This document shows, piece after piece, positions 15,749 through 22,881 of a stretch of DNA of 24,300 nucleotides. The stretch comes from JAWUVP01 sp034112285 (GTDB lineage: Bacteria; Pseudomonadota; Gammaproteobacteria; JABDGN01): the NCBI GenBank assembly GCA_034112285.1, contig JAWUVP010000087.1, positions 1 to 24,300 of the forward strand. The letters are read 5' to 3'. The notes beneath the pieces were generated by a model, which was not told where the DNA came from, ran no database searches, and saw only the letters and a program-made list of their open reading frames with translations. Positions within the stretch are counted from its first letter, which is position 1, and each line of letters opens with the position of its first letter. The position numbers were made by a program, and so were the translations under genes.

Positions 15749-16050
15749 AAATATCTCCTAGTTAGTTCATACGAACATAATAAAAATAGCATAGTTTTTT
15801 TAAAATGCAAAATAAATGGACGTTAAATCTATGGTTTTTGATGAAATAGCTAAAATAAATACGTTTTTTTGTAAAAACAGATCGTTTTTTGTTTTAATAA
15901 TAGAAAAATAACGCTTTCATTTTTTTAAAATAGTTTGTTTAAATTGATGATTTAAGAAAAAAAATTTTTTTTGCATGAAAACATGACAGGATTTTTCATT
16001 ACATACTATATAATATCATTCTTATTAACTTTAACGGTCGAGGACTTGGT
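15749..16050. other. 302-bp AT-rich divergent intergenic region
   Basis: It separates the histone-like gene from the DUF2147 gene and carries both promoters. It is rich in phased A and T tracts, including eight A's followed by eight T's at 15957-15972, which would bend the DNA. No gene is seen in it. Confidence 0.7.
15983..16014 (+). promoter_or_regulatory. Promoter for the DUF2147 gene
   Basis: A consensus TATAAT (16009-16014), overlapping TATATA, follows ATGACA at 15983-15988. The spacer is 18 bp to TATATA or 20 bp to TATAAT. The A8T8 tract lies just upstream. Confidence 0.5.
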
Positions 16051-16524
16051 ATGAAAAGCTGTGTAATGAGTTTGTGTTGTGGTTTATTGTTATTATCGTT
16101 TGGTGTTGCGAAAGCTGCGGCACCCATGAGTGCGACAGGCTATTGGCAAACAGTCGATGATAAAACAGGAAAAGTGCTGAGTGTGGTGAAAATTTATAAA
16201 GCAGAAGATGGCACCTTAGCCGGCAATGTTAATAAAATTCTTCCTGTCTTTGGCCAAAGCCCTAAAGATGTCTGTAAAGAATGTGATGGCCCTTTACAAA
16301 ATAAACCCATATTAGGAATGCGTATCATTTGGAACATGCAGGCCGATGATGCCACAACCTGGGTGGGTGGACGTGTGTTAGACCCTAAATCGGGTAAGGT
16401 TTATCGCGGTCGTATGACGATAACTGATAATGGGTGTAAATTGAATTTACGGGGTTATATTGGCTTGCCAATTATTGGCCGTACTGAGACTTGGTTGCGT
16501 ACTGAAACTAAAGCCTGCAAATAA
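16051..16524 (+). CDS. Secreted DUF2147 family protein
   Basis: A 157-residue protein with a clear signal peptide: basic start, hydrophobic core LLLLSFGVA, and a probable cut after AKA at residue 22. The mature part matches DUF2147: GYWQTVDDKTGKVLSVVKIY, then NKILP, then GGRVLDPKSGKVYRGRMT and an RGYIGLPIIGRTETW ending. The family is periplasmic and of unknown function, probably a small beta-barrel. Two internal cysteines (CKEC) and a C-terminal pair might form disulfides after export. GAGG lies eight to nine bases before the ATG. It is a single-gene unit converging on the cystathionine beta-synthase gene. Confidence 0.9.
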   Translation: MKSCVMSLCCGLLLLSFGVAKAAAPMSATGYWQTVDDKTGKVLSVVKIYKAEDGTLAGNVNKILPVFGQSPKDVCKECDGPLQNKPILGMRIIWNMQADDATTWVGGRVLDPKSGKVYRGRMTITDNGCKLNLRGYIGLPIIGRTETWLRTETKACK

Positions 16525-16533
16525 GCTTTAGTC

Positions 16534-16577
16534 TACTCGCAGCGAATGAAATGCCTGAATTTTATTCGCTGCGAGTA
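16534..16577. terminator. Long hairpin between convergent genes
   Basis: A perfect 14-bp inverted repeat (16534-16547 with 16564-16577) extends inward to about 19 bp with one G-T pair and a 6-nt loop. It sits between two convergent stops, so termination is likely, but neither strand has a strong T run. Confidence 0.5.
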
Positions 16578-16592
16578 TAGGTTTAACTATTC

Positions 16593-17549
16593 TTAACGAT
16601 ACAGCTCTGCTGCTTGCAGCCATTTATCATCAACAAATTTGCTTAAATAATTTCGAATCGAGTCGGGTAGTATTACCACCACATTGGCTTCTGCCGGTAA
16701 ATTCTTTGCCGCTTGCAATACTCCACATACGGCAGCGCCTGATGAGCCTCCAACCAATAAACCTTCTTCTCGAATTAAGCGTTTCGCCATATTAAAAGAT
16801 TCAGTATCTCCGGTTTTAACATACTCGTCGACTAAATCGTTGTTTAAAACCTCAGGGAAAAAATCATAACCAATGCCCTCTACTTGATAAGAATGCACTT
16901 GTGTTCCTCCTCCTAAAATAGAGCCGTGTGGATCAACGCCTACTATTTTAATATTGGGATTGGTTTGCTTACATTTTTCACCAATTCCGCTAATGGTGCC
17001 GCCGGTACCCACCGAGGCCACTACCATGTTTAAGGATTCGCCTTCAAAATCTCGTAAAATTTCTTCTGCAGTGCCATGAAAATGCGCACCGGGATTTGCT
17101 GGGTTAGCGTATTGATCTAAGATGTGTGCATTAGGTATTTGTTGTTGTAAATCTTTAGCTAACGAAATGTGACTGTCGGGCGCATCCCAAGCTGCTTCTG
17201 TTGGGGTGCGATATATTTTTGCGCCCAACGCTTCCAACACCACTTGCTTTTCATGGCTCATTTTTTCAGGCATGGTAATTACCATCTTGTAGCCATTTAC
17301 CAATGCTGCTAAAGCAATGCCTATGCCGGCATTACCTGAGGTGGGCTCTATTAAAGTATCCCCGGGCTTAATGCGTCCCGCTTTTTCTGCTTCTTGCACC
17401 ATGTTGTAGCCGATGCGATCTTTAATGGAGCCACCAGGATTTAAAAATTCACACTTGGCCCACACAGTGCAAGCCAGCTCACGGGTCACGTGATTGAGTT
17501 TCACCAATGGGGTATTGCCAATGACATTAAGAATAGAGTTATATTTCAT
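16593..17549 (-). CDS. Cystathionine beta-synthase, catalytic core only
   Basis: A PLP enzyme of the beta-family, 318 residues, likely condensing serine with homocysteine to cystathionine. The PLP lysine is K43 in NPGGSIKDRIG, the PTSGNAG loop is at 69-75 and the phosphate-binding GTGGT at 181-185. Several blocks follow the eukaryotic-type beta-synthase rather than O-acetylserine sulfhydrylase: YRTPTEAAWDAPDSH, VGVDPHGSILGGG, YQVEGIGYDFFPEVL and an ILPDSIRNYLSKFVDDKWL ending. The N-terminal heme region and the C-terminal CBS-domain pair of the animal enzyme are absent. A cysteine synthase role cannot be excluded without assay. It may share transcription with the upstream Bax-inhibitor gene, 153 bp away. 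Confidence 0.88.
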   Translation of the reverse strand: MKYNSILNVIGNTPLVKLNHVTRELACTVWAKCEFLNPGGSIKDRIGYNMVQEAEKAGRIKPGDTLIEPTSGNAGIGIALAALVNGYKMVITMPEKMSHEKQVVLEALGAKIYRTPTEAAWDAPDSHISLAKDLQQQIPNAHILDQYANPANPGAHFHGTAEEILRDFEGESLNMVVASVGTGGTISGIGEKCKQTNPNIKIVGVDPHGSILGGGTQVHSYQVEGIGYDFFPEVLNNDLVDEYVKTGDTESFNMAKRLIREEGLLVGGSSGAAVCGVLQAAKNLPAEANVVVILPDSIRNYLSKFVDDKWLQAAELYR

Positions 17550-17643
17550 GATAAGAATTCCAGTAAATATTTATGTCCGCTGAAGGTGGACGGTCGAAGG
17601 GGGTGATGAGAAACAATGGGGGTAAAAGAGTGCTTAACCGTTT

Positions 17644-17687
17644 ACACAGCTTTTAGTCATGATTTTTATCATAGCCAAAAGCTGTGT
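17644..17687. terminator. Hairpin downstream of the Bax-inhibitor gene
   Basis: ACACAGCTTTT (17644-17654) pairs with AAAAGCTGTGT (17677-17687), and a nested ATGAT/ATCAT stem lies inside. It is 16 bases past the stop codon of the minus-strand gene. No T run follows on that strand, so termination is uncertain. Confidence 0.4.
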
Positions 17688-17702
17688 AGTGTAGTGATTT
17701 AA

Positions 17703-18389
17703 TTAGTTACGGTTACCGCTAAAGGCACCCAGTAACATTAATAAGCTTTGGAATAAATTCACAATACTTAAGAATAACGAAATGGTCGCCATAATATAGT
17801 TGGTTTCACCATTGTTAATAATTCGGCTTGTTTCATACAAAATAAAGCCTGAAAAAATCAACACGCTTGCCGCTGAAATGGCGAGTTGTAAAACAGGTAT
17901 TTTAAAGAACATATTGGCTAAGCTCGCCACGACTATTACCACTAGGCCTATAAATATAAAGCCGCCAATAAAATTCATGTCTTTGCGCGTGGTGAGCACA
18001 TACGCAGAAAGCGCGAAGAAAATAAGCCCTGTGCCACCAATTGCGGTAATGATTAACTCGCTACCATTCGCGTACATATGTAAAAAGCTGTTAAGAAAGG
18101 GTCCCATGGTGTAACCAATGAAGCCGGTAAATAAGAAAATGCTCAGAAGGCCCCAGCTACTTTTGCTGGTTTTTAGGGTTAAAAAGTATAAGCCAAAAAT
18201 ACCCGCGAGAGATAGTATAAAACCAGGGTAGGGTGCATTCGTCACCATTGCAGCCCAAGCCACTAGGCCGCTAAATAACAAAGTAAGGCTGAGTAGGAAA
18301 TAAGTATTGCGAAGCACGGTGTGCGTGCTGAGTAAAGAACTGCCTTTTTCTAGAATGGCTGAATTTTCGTGATTATCGTTGATTTGCAT
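17703..18389 (-). CDS. Bax inhibitor-1/YccA family inner-membrane protein
   Basis: A 228-residue integral membrane protein with about seven hydrophobic helices after a ~30-residue polar N-terminus. The order and content of segments (NTYFLLSLTLLFSGLVAW, GFIGYTMGP, SAYVLTTRKDMNFIGGF, ILYETSRIINNGETNYI and a final SLFLSIVNLFQSLLMLLG) match the bacterial YccA/YbhL branch of the BI-1 (TMBIM) family. E. coli YccA interacts with the FtsH protease; BI-1 relatives conduct calcium. I start at the ATG at 18389, with GGAG six bases upstream; a GTG four codons earlier would include the ribosome site. The promoter at 18420-18449 draws its -35 box from a repeat fragment. Confidence 0.93.
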   Translation of the reverse strand: MQINDNHENSAILEKGSSLLSTHTVLRNTYFLLSLTLLFSGLVAWAAMVTNAPYPGFILSLAGIFGLYFLTLKTSKSSWGLLSIFLFTGFIGYTMGPFLNSFLHMYANGSELIITAIGGTGLIFFALSAYVLTTRKDMNFIGGFIFIGLVVIVVASLANMFFKIPVLQLAISAASVLIFSGFILYETSRIINNGETNYIMATISLFLSIVNLFQSLLMLLGAFSGNRN

Positions 18390-18419
18390 TGTGGTCTCCA
18401 CCTGTGTTGCTATTACCTT

Positions 18420-18449
18420 ATTATATGGGGGGAATGGCTACCTTTTCAA
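18420..18449 (-). promoter_or_regulatory. Strong sigma70-type promoter of the Bax-inhibitor gene
   Basis: On the minus strand a -35 TTGAAA (18449-18444), an 18-bp spacer and a consensus -10 TATAAT (18425-18420). The leader would be about 24 nt. The -35 lies inside a 20-bp sequence matching the arm of the palindromic repeat at 23450-23577. Confidence 0.7.
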
Positions 18450-18450
18450 G
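18431..18450. repeat. Partial copy of the 128-bp palindromic repeat arm
   Basis: GGAATGGCTACCTTTTCAAG differs from the repeat arm (GAATGCTACCTTTTCAAG, seen at 24056 onward) by one inserted G. It lies just outside the MITE-like element. Confidence 0.55.
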
Positions 18451-18470
18451 TTAGATTAAATAAAAATCGT

Positions 18471-18636
18471 TTAGGGCCTGTTTACAATTAGTTTTTGGAT
18501 AGCGAAAATGTCAATTTTTGTTCCACAGGCACGAAGGTTTGAGGCGAATATTGGCTATATTTAACGAAAAGCTTCGTGCCTGTGGGGCGAAAAGTGGCAT
18601 TTGCAGCCCAAAACACTAATTGTAAACAGGCCCTAA
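18471..18636. mobile_element. 166-bp nested-palindrome MITE-like element
   Basis: The ends are a perfect 22-bp inverted repeat (18471-18492 and 18615-18636) starting TTAGGGCCTG. Inside is a second perfect 14-bp inverted repeat, CCACAGGCACGAAG with its complement (18523-18536 and 18572-18585). The stretches between the two pairs are also imperfectly complementary, so almost the whole element folds on itself. It has no coding capacity. TA bases sit at equivalent places at both ends (18472-18473 and 18634-18635), which would fit TA target duplication by an IS630/Tc1-type transposase, but the family assignment is inference. Confidence 0.7.
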
Positions 18637-18645
18637 CTTATTTGC

Positions 18646-18673
18646 TTGTCATTTTAAGGCGCTCGTGTACAAT
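18646..18673 (+). promoter_or_regulatory. tRNA-Ser promoter
   Basis: A -35 TTGTCA (18646-18651), a 16-bp spacer and a -10 TACAAT (18668-18673), followed by a GC-containing discriminator. The -35 begins 10 bp after the end of the MITE-like element. Confidence 0.7.
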
Positions 18674-18688
18674 CTGCCCTTATGGTAC

Positions 18689-18776
18689 GGAGAGGTGGCT
18701 GAGCGGTTGAAAGCGGCGGTCTTGAAAACCGTTGAGGGGCGACCCTCCCAGGGTTCGAATCCCTGCCCCTCCGCCA
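18689..18776 (+). tRNA. tRNA-Ser (anticodon UGA)
   Basis: An 88-nt class II tRNA with encoded CCA. The anticodon loop CTTGAAA carries TGA at 18723-18725, reading UCN serine codons. The long variable arm folds as GAGGG-GCGA-CCCTC and the T arm as CAGGG-TTCGAAT-CCCTG. The acceptor stem GGAGAGG/CCCCTCC has one A-C mismatch (18693 with 18768). G73 as discriminator is normal for serine. Confidence 0.95.
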
Positions 18777-18927
18777 TTATTTCAACCGAGTGTTCTCTTT
18801 TTTACTGTTTAACTTCACCACAAACCGATGATATGAATTAATGTTTCATATTGAAGTATTTTCAAATATAGGCATGAAGAATTACGCCTGATTTAACACA
18901 AAATTCTAGCTAAGTTACTGTTTTCAT

Positions 18928-18945
18928 TGTAAGATATCCCTTTAA
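18928..18945 (+). promoter_or_regulatory. GacA/LetA-box-like sequence upstream of uvrY
   Basis: TGTAAG-ATATCC-CTTTAA matches the GacA upstream activating sequence TGTAAG-N6-CTTACA at 10 of 12 defined positions. It ends 28 bp before the uvrY ATG. It could reflect autoregulation, or its TAAGAT could simply be part of the promoter -10. Confidence 0.35.
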
Positions 18946-18973
18946 AACGTCTAATAGTTTTGTAAGGATGCAC

Positions 18974-19684
18974 ATGATAAAAGTTTTAGTTGTTGATGAT
19001 CACGAGTTGGTCCGAGTCGGTGTTCAGCGCCTTCTTGGTGATGCCGATGATATAGATGTCATTGGTGAGGCACAAGATGGCGAAGAAGCCATTATTAAAG
19101 CTAAAGAGTTGCAACCCGATGTTGTGTTGATGGATATCAACATGCCTGGTCTTGGCGGCATGGAAGCGACGCGTAAAATTTTACGTGCAGCCGAAAAAAC
19201 ACAAATTATTATTGTGAGCGTTATTGAAACAGAGCCATTCCCCTCTCGATTATTGCAGTTAGGTGCCCGTGGCTACTTAAGCAAAGATTCCACCCCTGAT
19301 GAATTAAAAGAAGCTATTCGCACTGTGTTTAAGGGCGAACGCTATCTCAACCCCAAAATTGCCCAAGAACTTGCCCTGCAGCATTTGGCTGAAGGTGATG
19401 ATTCGCCTTTTGAAGCCTTGTCTGAGCGTGAACTACAAGTTATGCAAATGATTATTAATGGTAAAAAAGCGCCTGATATTGCAGATAAACTGTGTTTAAG
19501 CTCAAAAACCGTAAACAGTTATCGCTACCGCTTATTCGACAAGCTTAAAGTGGAAACTGATGTGGAATTAACCCACATGGCCATTAAATATGGCTTGTTA
19601 AAGCTTGAAGAATTAACGATTGATGCGCAGCAATCTGAAGAGCCATCTAAAGTTAAGATACCTAGTCCTATAAGAGGCGGTTAA
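18974..19684 (+). CDS. uvrY: GacA/UvrY/LetA family response regulator
   Basis: Output regulator of a BarA/GacS-type two-component system that controls CsrA-sponge RNAs. The 236-residue protein has a receiver domain with DD at 8-9, phosphorylation site D54 (LMDINMPGLGG) and the conserved lysine in GYLSKDSTP. A LuxR-type helix-turn-helix follows (about 145-205; LSERELQVMQ...SSKTVNSYRYRLFDKL). A ~25-residue polar tail extends beyond the usual end. I start at the ATG at 18974, with TAAGGA five bases upstream; the earlier in-frame ATG at 18968 overlaps that site. It leads directly into uvrC, the usual gammaproteobacterial pairing. The sensor kinase is not in the window. Confidence 0.95.
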   Translation: MIKVLVVDDHELVRVGVQRLLGDADDIDVIGEAQDGEEAIIKAKELQPDVVLMDINMPGLGGMEATRKILRAAEKTQIIIVSVIETEPFPSRLLQLGARGYLSKDSTPDELKEAIRTVFKGERYLNPKIAQELALQHLAEGDDSPFEALSERELQVMQMIINGKKAPDIADKLCLSSKTVNSYRYRLFDKLKVETDVELTHMAIKYGLLKLEELTIDAQQSEEPSKVKIPSPIRGG

Positions 19685-19695
19685 TTTTTGGGAAC

Positions 19696-21501
19696 ATGAG
19701 TTTTGACCCCCAACAATTTTTAAAAAATGCCCCTACTAAACCAGGGGTGTATCGCATGTATAATGCTGATGCAAAAATCCTCTATGTTGGCAAAGCCAAA
19801 AACCTAAAAAAGCGCTTACAATCTTATTTTCGTGAAAATCTCGATAGCGGTAAAACGCAGCTGTTAATGTCCAAAGTGACGGATGTTCAAGTCACGGTTA
19901 CGCACAGTGAAAATGAAGCCTTAATTTTAGAAAATAATTTAATTAAAGAGTTGCGGCCGCGTTACAATATCTTGATGCGTGATGATAAATCATACCCCTT
20001 TATTGTTTTGTCTAAACACCCACAATTTCCAAGAATTTATTCTTACCGAGGTGTGCGCCGTAAAGATCAAAATTATTTTGGGCCTTATCCCAATGGTTTA
20101 GCGGTAAAAGAAAGCTTGGAGCTGATGCAAAAATTATTTCAAATTCGCAGCTGTACGGAAAGTGTTTTTAACAATCGTTCACGCCCCTGTTTGCAACACC
20201 AAATCAAACGTTGTAGCGCGCCTTGCGTGGGGCTGGCTAGCCCTGAAGATTACCAACAAGATATTGCCCGTGCAGAATTGTTTCTACGTGGTAAAAGCAA
20301 AGAATTGGTGAAGCAGTTAGAGATTAAAATGCAGCAAGCCGCCGCGGCGTTAAATTTTGAAGTCGCAGCAAATTTGCGCGATCAAATTAGCAAGCTGAAT
20401 GTTATTCAAGAGCAACAACATGTAATGCAAGATAGCGGCAACTTTGATGTAGTGGTTATTGGTCTTCAGTTAGAGCAGGTTGGTTTAACCGTTCTCAATG
20501 TGCAAGACGGCAAGTTAATGGGCAACAAAAATCACTTTTTTAAGCTTAACAAAGATTCCTTAGCGAACATTCTATCTGCTTTTCTTAGCCAATATTACTT
20601 GTCGGCAGACAGTGTGCCTAAGCAAATTTTTACCGACTTAGAGCCCACCGATGTTAATTGGTTAAGCTCTGCACTCACTGAGTTTAGCGAGCACAAAGTA
20701 GAACTCAGTGTGCCGCAACGCGGCGAGCGCAAACAATGGATTGCCTTAGCCCAAAGTAATTTACAACAAGCATTAAGCACGCATGTACAAGAAACGTTAA
20801 CACAGTTGCAACGCTGGCAAGCTTTAACCAGCGCTTTAGGTTTAGCCACGCCTCCCGAGCGGGTGGAATGTTTTGATATAAGCCATAGCCAAGGAGAAGC
20901 CACGGTGGCTTCGTGTGTCGTGTTTAATAAAAATGGTGCTGATAAAAAATCATACCGCCGGTTTAACATTAAAGATATTACCCCAGGCGATGATTATGCG
21001 GCATTACATCAAGCCATAACTCGGCGCTACCACCGCATAGCCAAAGAGGGCACTACTTGGCCTGATTTAGTGATCATCGATGGCGGCAAAGGACAGTTAC
21101 AGCAAGCGATAATGGTGTTTAAGGACTTAAATATTGATACGGTTACGTTAATTAGTATTTCCAAAGGCCCGGGTAGAAATGCCAATTACGATGTGATCTG
21201 GCGGCCAGGCTTGCAAGTGCCCTTAACCCTTACCGACAATACAGTCGCCATGCATCAAATTCAACAAATTCGCGATGAAGCCCATCGCTTCGCTATTACC
21301 GGGCACAAAGCCCAACGTGGGAAACTTCGTACAACCTCAATTTTAGAACAAATTGAAGGCGTGGGCGCCAAACGCAGGCGAGAGCTATTAAAGCGTTTTG
21401 GTGGGCTGCAGGGTTTGCAAAAGGCCAGTGTGGAAGAGATTGTGCAGTGTGAAGGGATTAGTGAAGGGTTGGCAGTTAAGATTTACCACCATTTGCATTG
21501 A
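19696..21501 (+). CDS. uvrC: Excinuclease ABC subunit C
   Basis: Makes both incisions in nucleotide excision repair with UvrA and UvrB. At 601 residues it is near the 610 of E. coli. It shows the GIY-YIG nuclease (about 13-95; GVYRMY and LYVGKAKNLKKRL), four cysteines C153, C165, C173 and C177 in the spacing of the UvrC iron-sulfur cluster, the UvrB-binding UVR motif (about 202-235), the RNase H-like nuclease with D394, D462 and H530, and a C-terminal helix-hairpin-helix pair (about 552-601). The start is 11 bp after uvrY with only a close GGGAA ahead, so translation may rely on coupling. Confidence 0.97.
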   Translation: MSFDPQQFLKNAPTKPGVYRMYNADAKILYVGKAKNLKKRLQSYFRENLDSGKTQLLMSKVTDVQVTVTHSENEALILENNLIKELRPRYNILMRDDKSYPFIVLSKHPQFPRIYSYRGVRRKDQNYFGPYPNGLAVKESLELMQKLFQIRSCTESVFNNRSRPCLQHQIKRCSAPCVGLASPEDYQQDIARAELFLRGKSKELVKQLEIKMQQAAAALNFEVAANLRDQISKLNVIQEQQHVMQDSGNFDVVVIGLQLEQVGLTVLNVQDGKLMGNKNHFFKLNKDSLANILSAFLSQYYLSADSVPKQIFTDLEPTDVNWLSSALTEFSEHKVELSVPQRGERKQWIALAQSNLQQALSTHVQETLTQLQRWQALTSALGLATPPERVECFDISHSQGEATVASCVVFNKNGADKKSYRRFNIKDITPGDDYAALHQAITRRYHRIAKEGTTWPDLVIIDGGKGQLQQAIMVFKDLNIDTVTLISISKGPGRNANYDVIWRPGLQVPLTLTDNTVAMHQIQQIRDEAHRFAITGHKAQRGKLRTTSILEQIEGVGAKRRRELLKRFGGLQGLQKASVEEIVQCEGISEGLAVKIYHHLH

Positions 21502-21544
21502 GTTTTGTTAAGCCCGTTGCAGGACGAACTTAGGTTGATATTTT

Positions 21545-22333
21545 ATGAGCGTATATTTTGAGTTTACACAAGCTTTGTCAATAGAGGCTATCGATTCAAA
21601 CGTCATGCCCCAGGCTTCAGCAGTCTCCATCACTCAAAATACAGATGCCAATAAAACTTTCAGCGCCAGTAAGCATTTAGCGACAGTATCTCAACAGCGG
21701 ATCATGCCACATTTAGCGGCAAGCCGCTTAACCAAGATAGAGTTAGACGCTTTAATGGAGCAATACTCCGCCATAGGTATAAAAGATTTTGTGGTGATAC
21801 GCGGTGATGACCCCAGCAGCGCAACAGATTTTACAGACTCCATTAGCCTGTTAAAATATTTACAAACCCATGCGCCAGCTCACAACCATTACTGCGTGGC
21901 AGCCTATCCCGATGGGCATCCATTATCAAGCAGCCCCAAGCAAGAATTAACGCATTTCAAAGCTAAAGTCGAGGCGGGAGCTGATAGTGCTATTAGCCAA
22001 TTTTTCTACCAAGCTGAAAGCTACGCGAAATTATTAGATAACTGCGCCGCTAACAATATTGACGTTTCTGTTACCCCAGGCATTATGCCATTTACCCATC
22101 TTACGCAACTGCAACACATTGCCAAACGCTGCCAAGTCAAACTGCCACGTTCGCTTGAACAACAGTTTGAAAAATACGCAGATGATCCACAAAGTAGCCA
22201 GCAATTAGCGCTTGAACTTGTGCTGCAATTGTGTGAAGATTTGCAACGCCTTGGCGCGCCGGGGTTTTATTTTTACACACTTAACGATTTGAGCCTGAGT
22301 CTTAAAATCGTTGAATTGCTAAGTTTGAAGTAG
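21545..22333 (+). CDS. Compact methylenetetrahydrofolate reductase-like protein
   Basis: Resembles MetF, the FAD enzyme reducing methylene-THF to methyl-THF for methionine synthesis. Shared blocks, in order, are YFEF (E6, matching catalytic E28 of E. coli), AVSITQN in place of SVTYGAN, MPHL (54-57), VIRGDDP (85-90), CVAAYPDGHP (117-126), SQFFYQAESY, VTPGIMP (176-182) and a GFYFYTLN ending. At 262 residues it is about 35 shorter than E. coli MetF. The N-terminal extension, the FFPP that normally follows the catalytic glutamate and some linker are missing. It could be a divergent functional MetF or a related flavoprotein. It lies 43 bp after uvrC and 12 bp before the DUF6580 gene. Confidence 0.8.
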   Translation: MSVYFEFTQALSIEAIDSNVMPQASAVSITQNTDANKTFSASKHLATVSQQRIMPHLAASRLTKIELDALMEQYSAIGIKDFVVIRGDDPSSATDFTDSISLLKYLQTHAPAHNHYCVAAYPDGHPLSSSPKQELTHFKAKVEAGADSAISQFFYQAESYAKLLDNCAANNIDVSVTPGIMPFTHLTQLQHIAKRCQVKLPRSLEQQFEKYADDPQSSQQLALELVLQLCEDLQRLGAPGFYFYTLNDLSLSLKIVELLSLK

Positions 22334-22345
22334 GGGAGCAACAAT

Positions 22346-22876
22346 ATGTTTCGTTCGGTATTTTTTGCAGCAGGGTTAGCTTTTTTAATTGCCAGCCTAG
22401 GGCGCCTTATTCCACACCCCGCCAATGTAACGCCGCTCACCAGCCTGGCTATTTTTACGCCCTTATTATTCAATCGGCGTATTGCACTGGGCATTGTCTT
22501 GTGTAGCTTACTGGTGTCTGATCTTTGTTTGTCTTATATACTGCACATTAGCTGGTTCGGTAGTTGGTCGCTATTCACCTATTCTGGCTTATTAGGCATT
22601 GTGTGTCTAACCTCAACCGATATTTCGAAAAGCCCTTTATTAAGCTTGCTAAAGCTTATGCTCTGCAGCACCTTCGGTTACTGGATATGGACTAATTTTG
22701 GCACATGGTTACTTAGCAGCTTATACCAACCCCACAGCTTAGCGAGCCTGAGCCAATGCTATGTTGCGGGCTTACCTTTTTTACGTAATGCATTAGCCGG
22801 CAATGCGGTTTATATGTTATTATTCAGCGTAATTATTTGGCGCGTAGCGCCTGGTGTATTGATTAAACCACGGTAA
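22346..22876 (+). CDS. DUF6580 family membrane protein, possible small-molecule transporter subunit
   Basis: A 176-residue hydrophobic protein with five or six helices (about 4-20, 34-58, 72-90, 97-125, 150-168). The HPANVTPLTSLAIFTP block near the N-terminus, FGYWIWTNFGTW in the middle and an AGLPFLRNALAGNAVY block near the end match what I recall of DUF6580, a family annotated as putative transport proteins resembling ECF-type substrate-binding subunits. The substrate is not known; adjacency to a metF-like gene would fit a folate- or cobalamin-related compound, which is inference. GGGGAG lies about eight bases before the ATG. It ends five bases before pgsA. Confidence 0.75.
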   Translation: MFRSVFFAAGLAFLIASLGRLIPHPANVTPLTSLAIFTPLLFNRRIALGIVLCSLLVSDLCLSYILHISWFGSWSLFTYSGLLGIVCLTSTDISKSPLLSLLKLMLCSTFGYWIWTNFGTWLLSSLYQPHSLASLSQCYVAGLPFLRNALAGNAVYMLLFSVIIWRVAPGVLIKPR

Positions 22877-22881
22877 CTAGC

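Noticed and set aside
15312..15761. 149-codon plus-strand frame rich in alanine, leucine and phenylalanine
   Set aside because: It is the antisense shadow of the repetitive histone-like gene, whose AGGAG site, start and terminator are clear.
18471..18636. Inverted repeat considered as a phage or island attachment site at tRNA-Ser
   Set aside because: It lies upstream of the tRNA, no duplicate of the tRNA 3' end is seen, and there is no integrase gene in the window.
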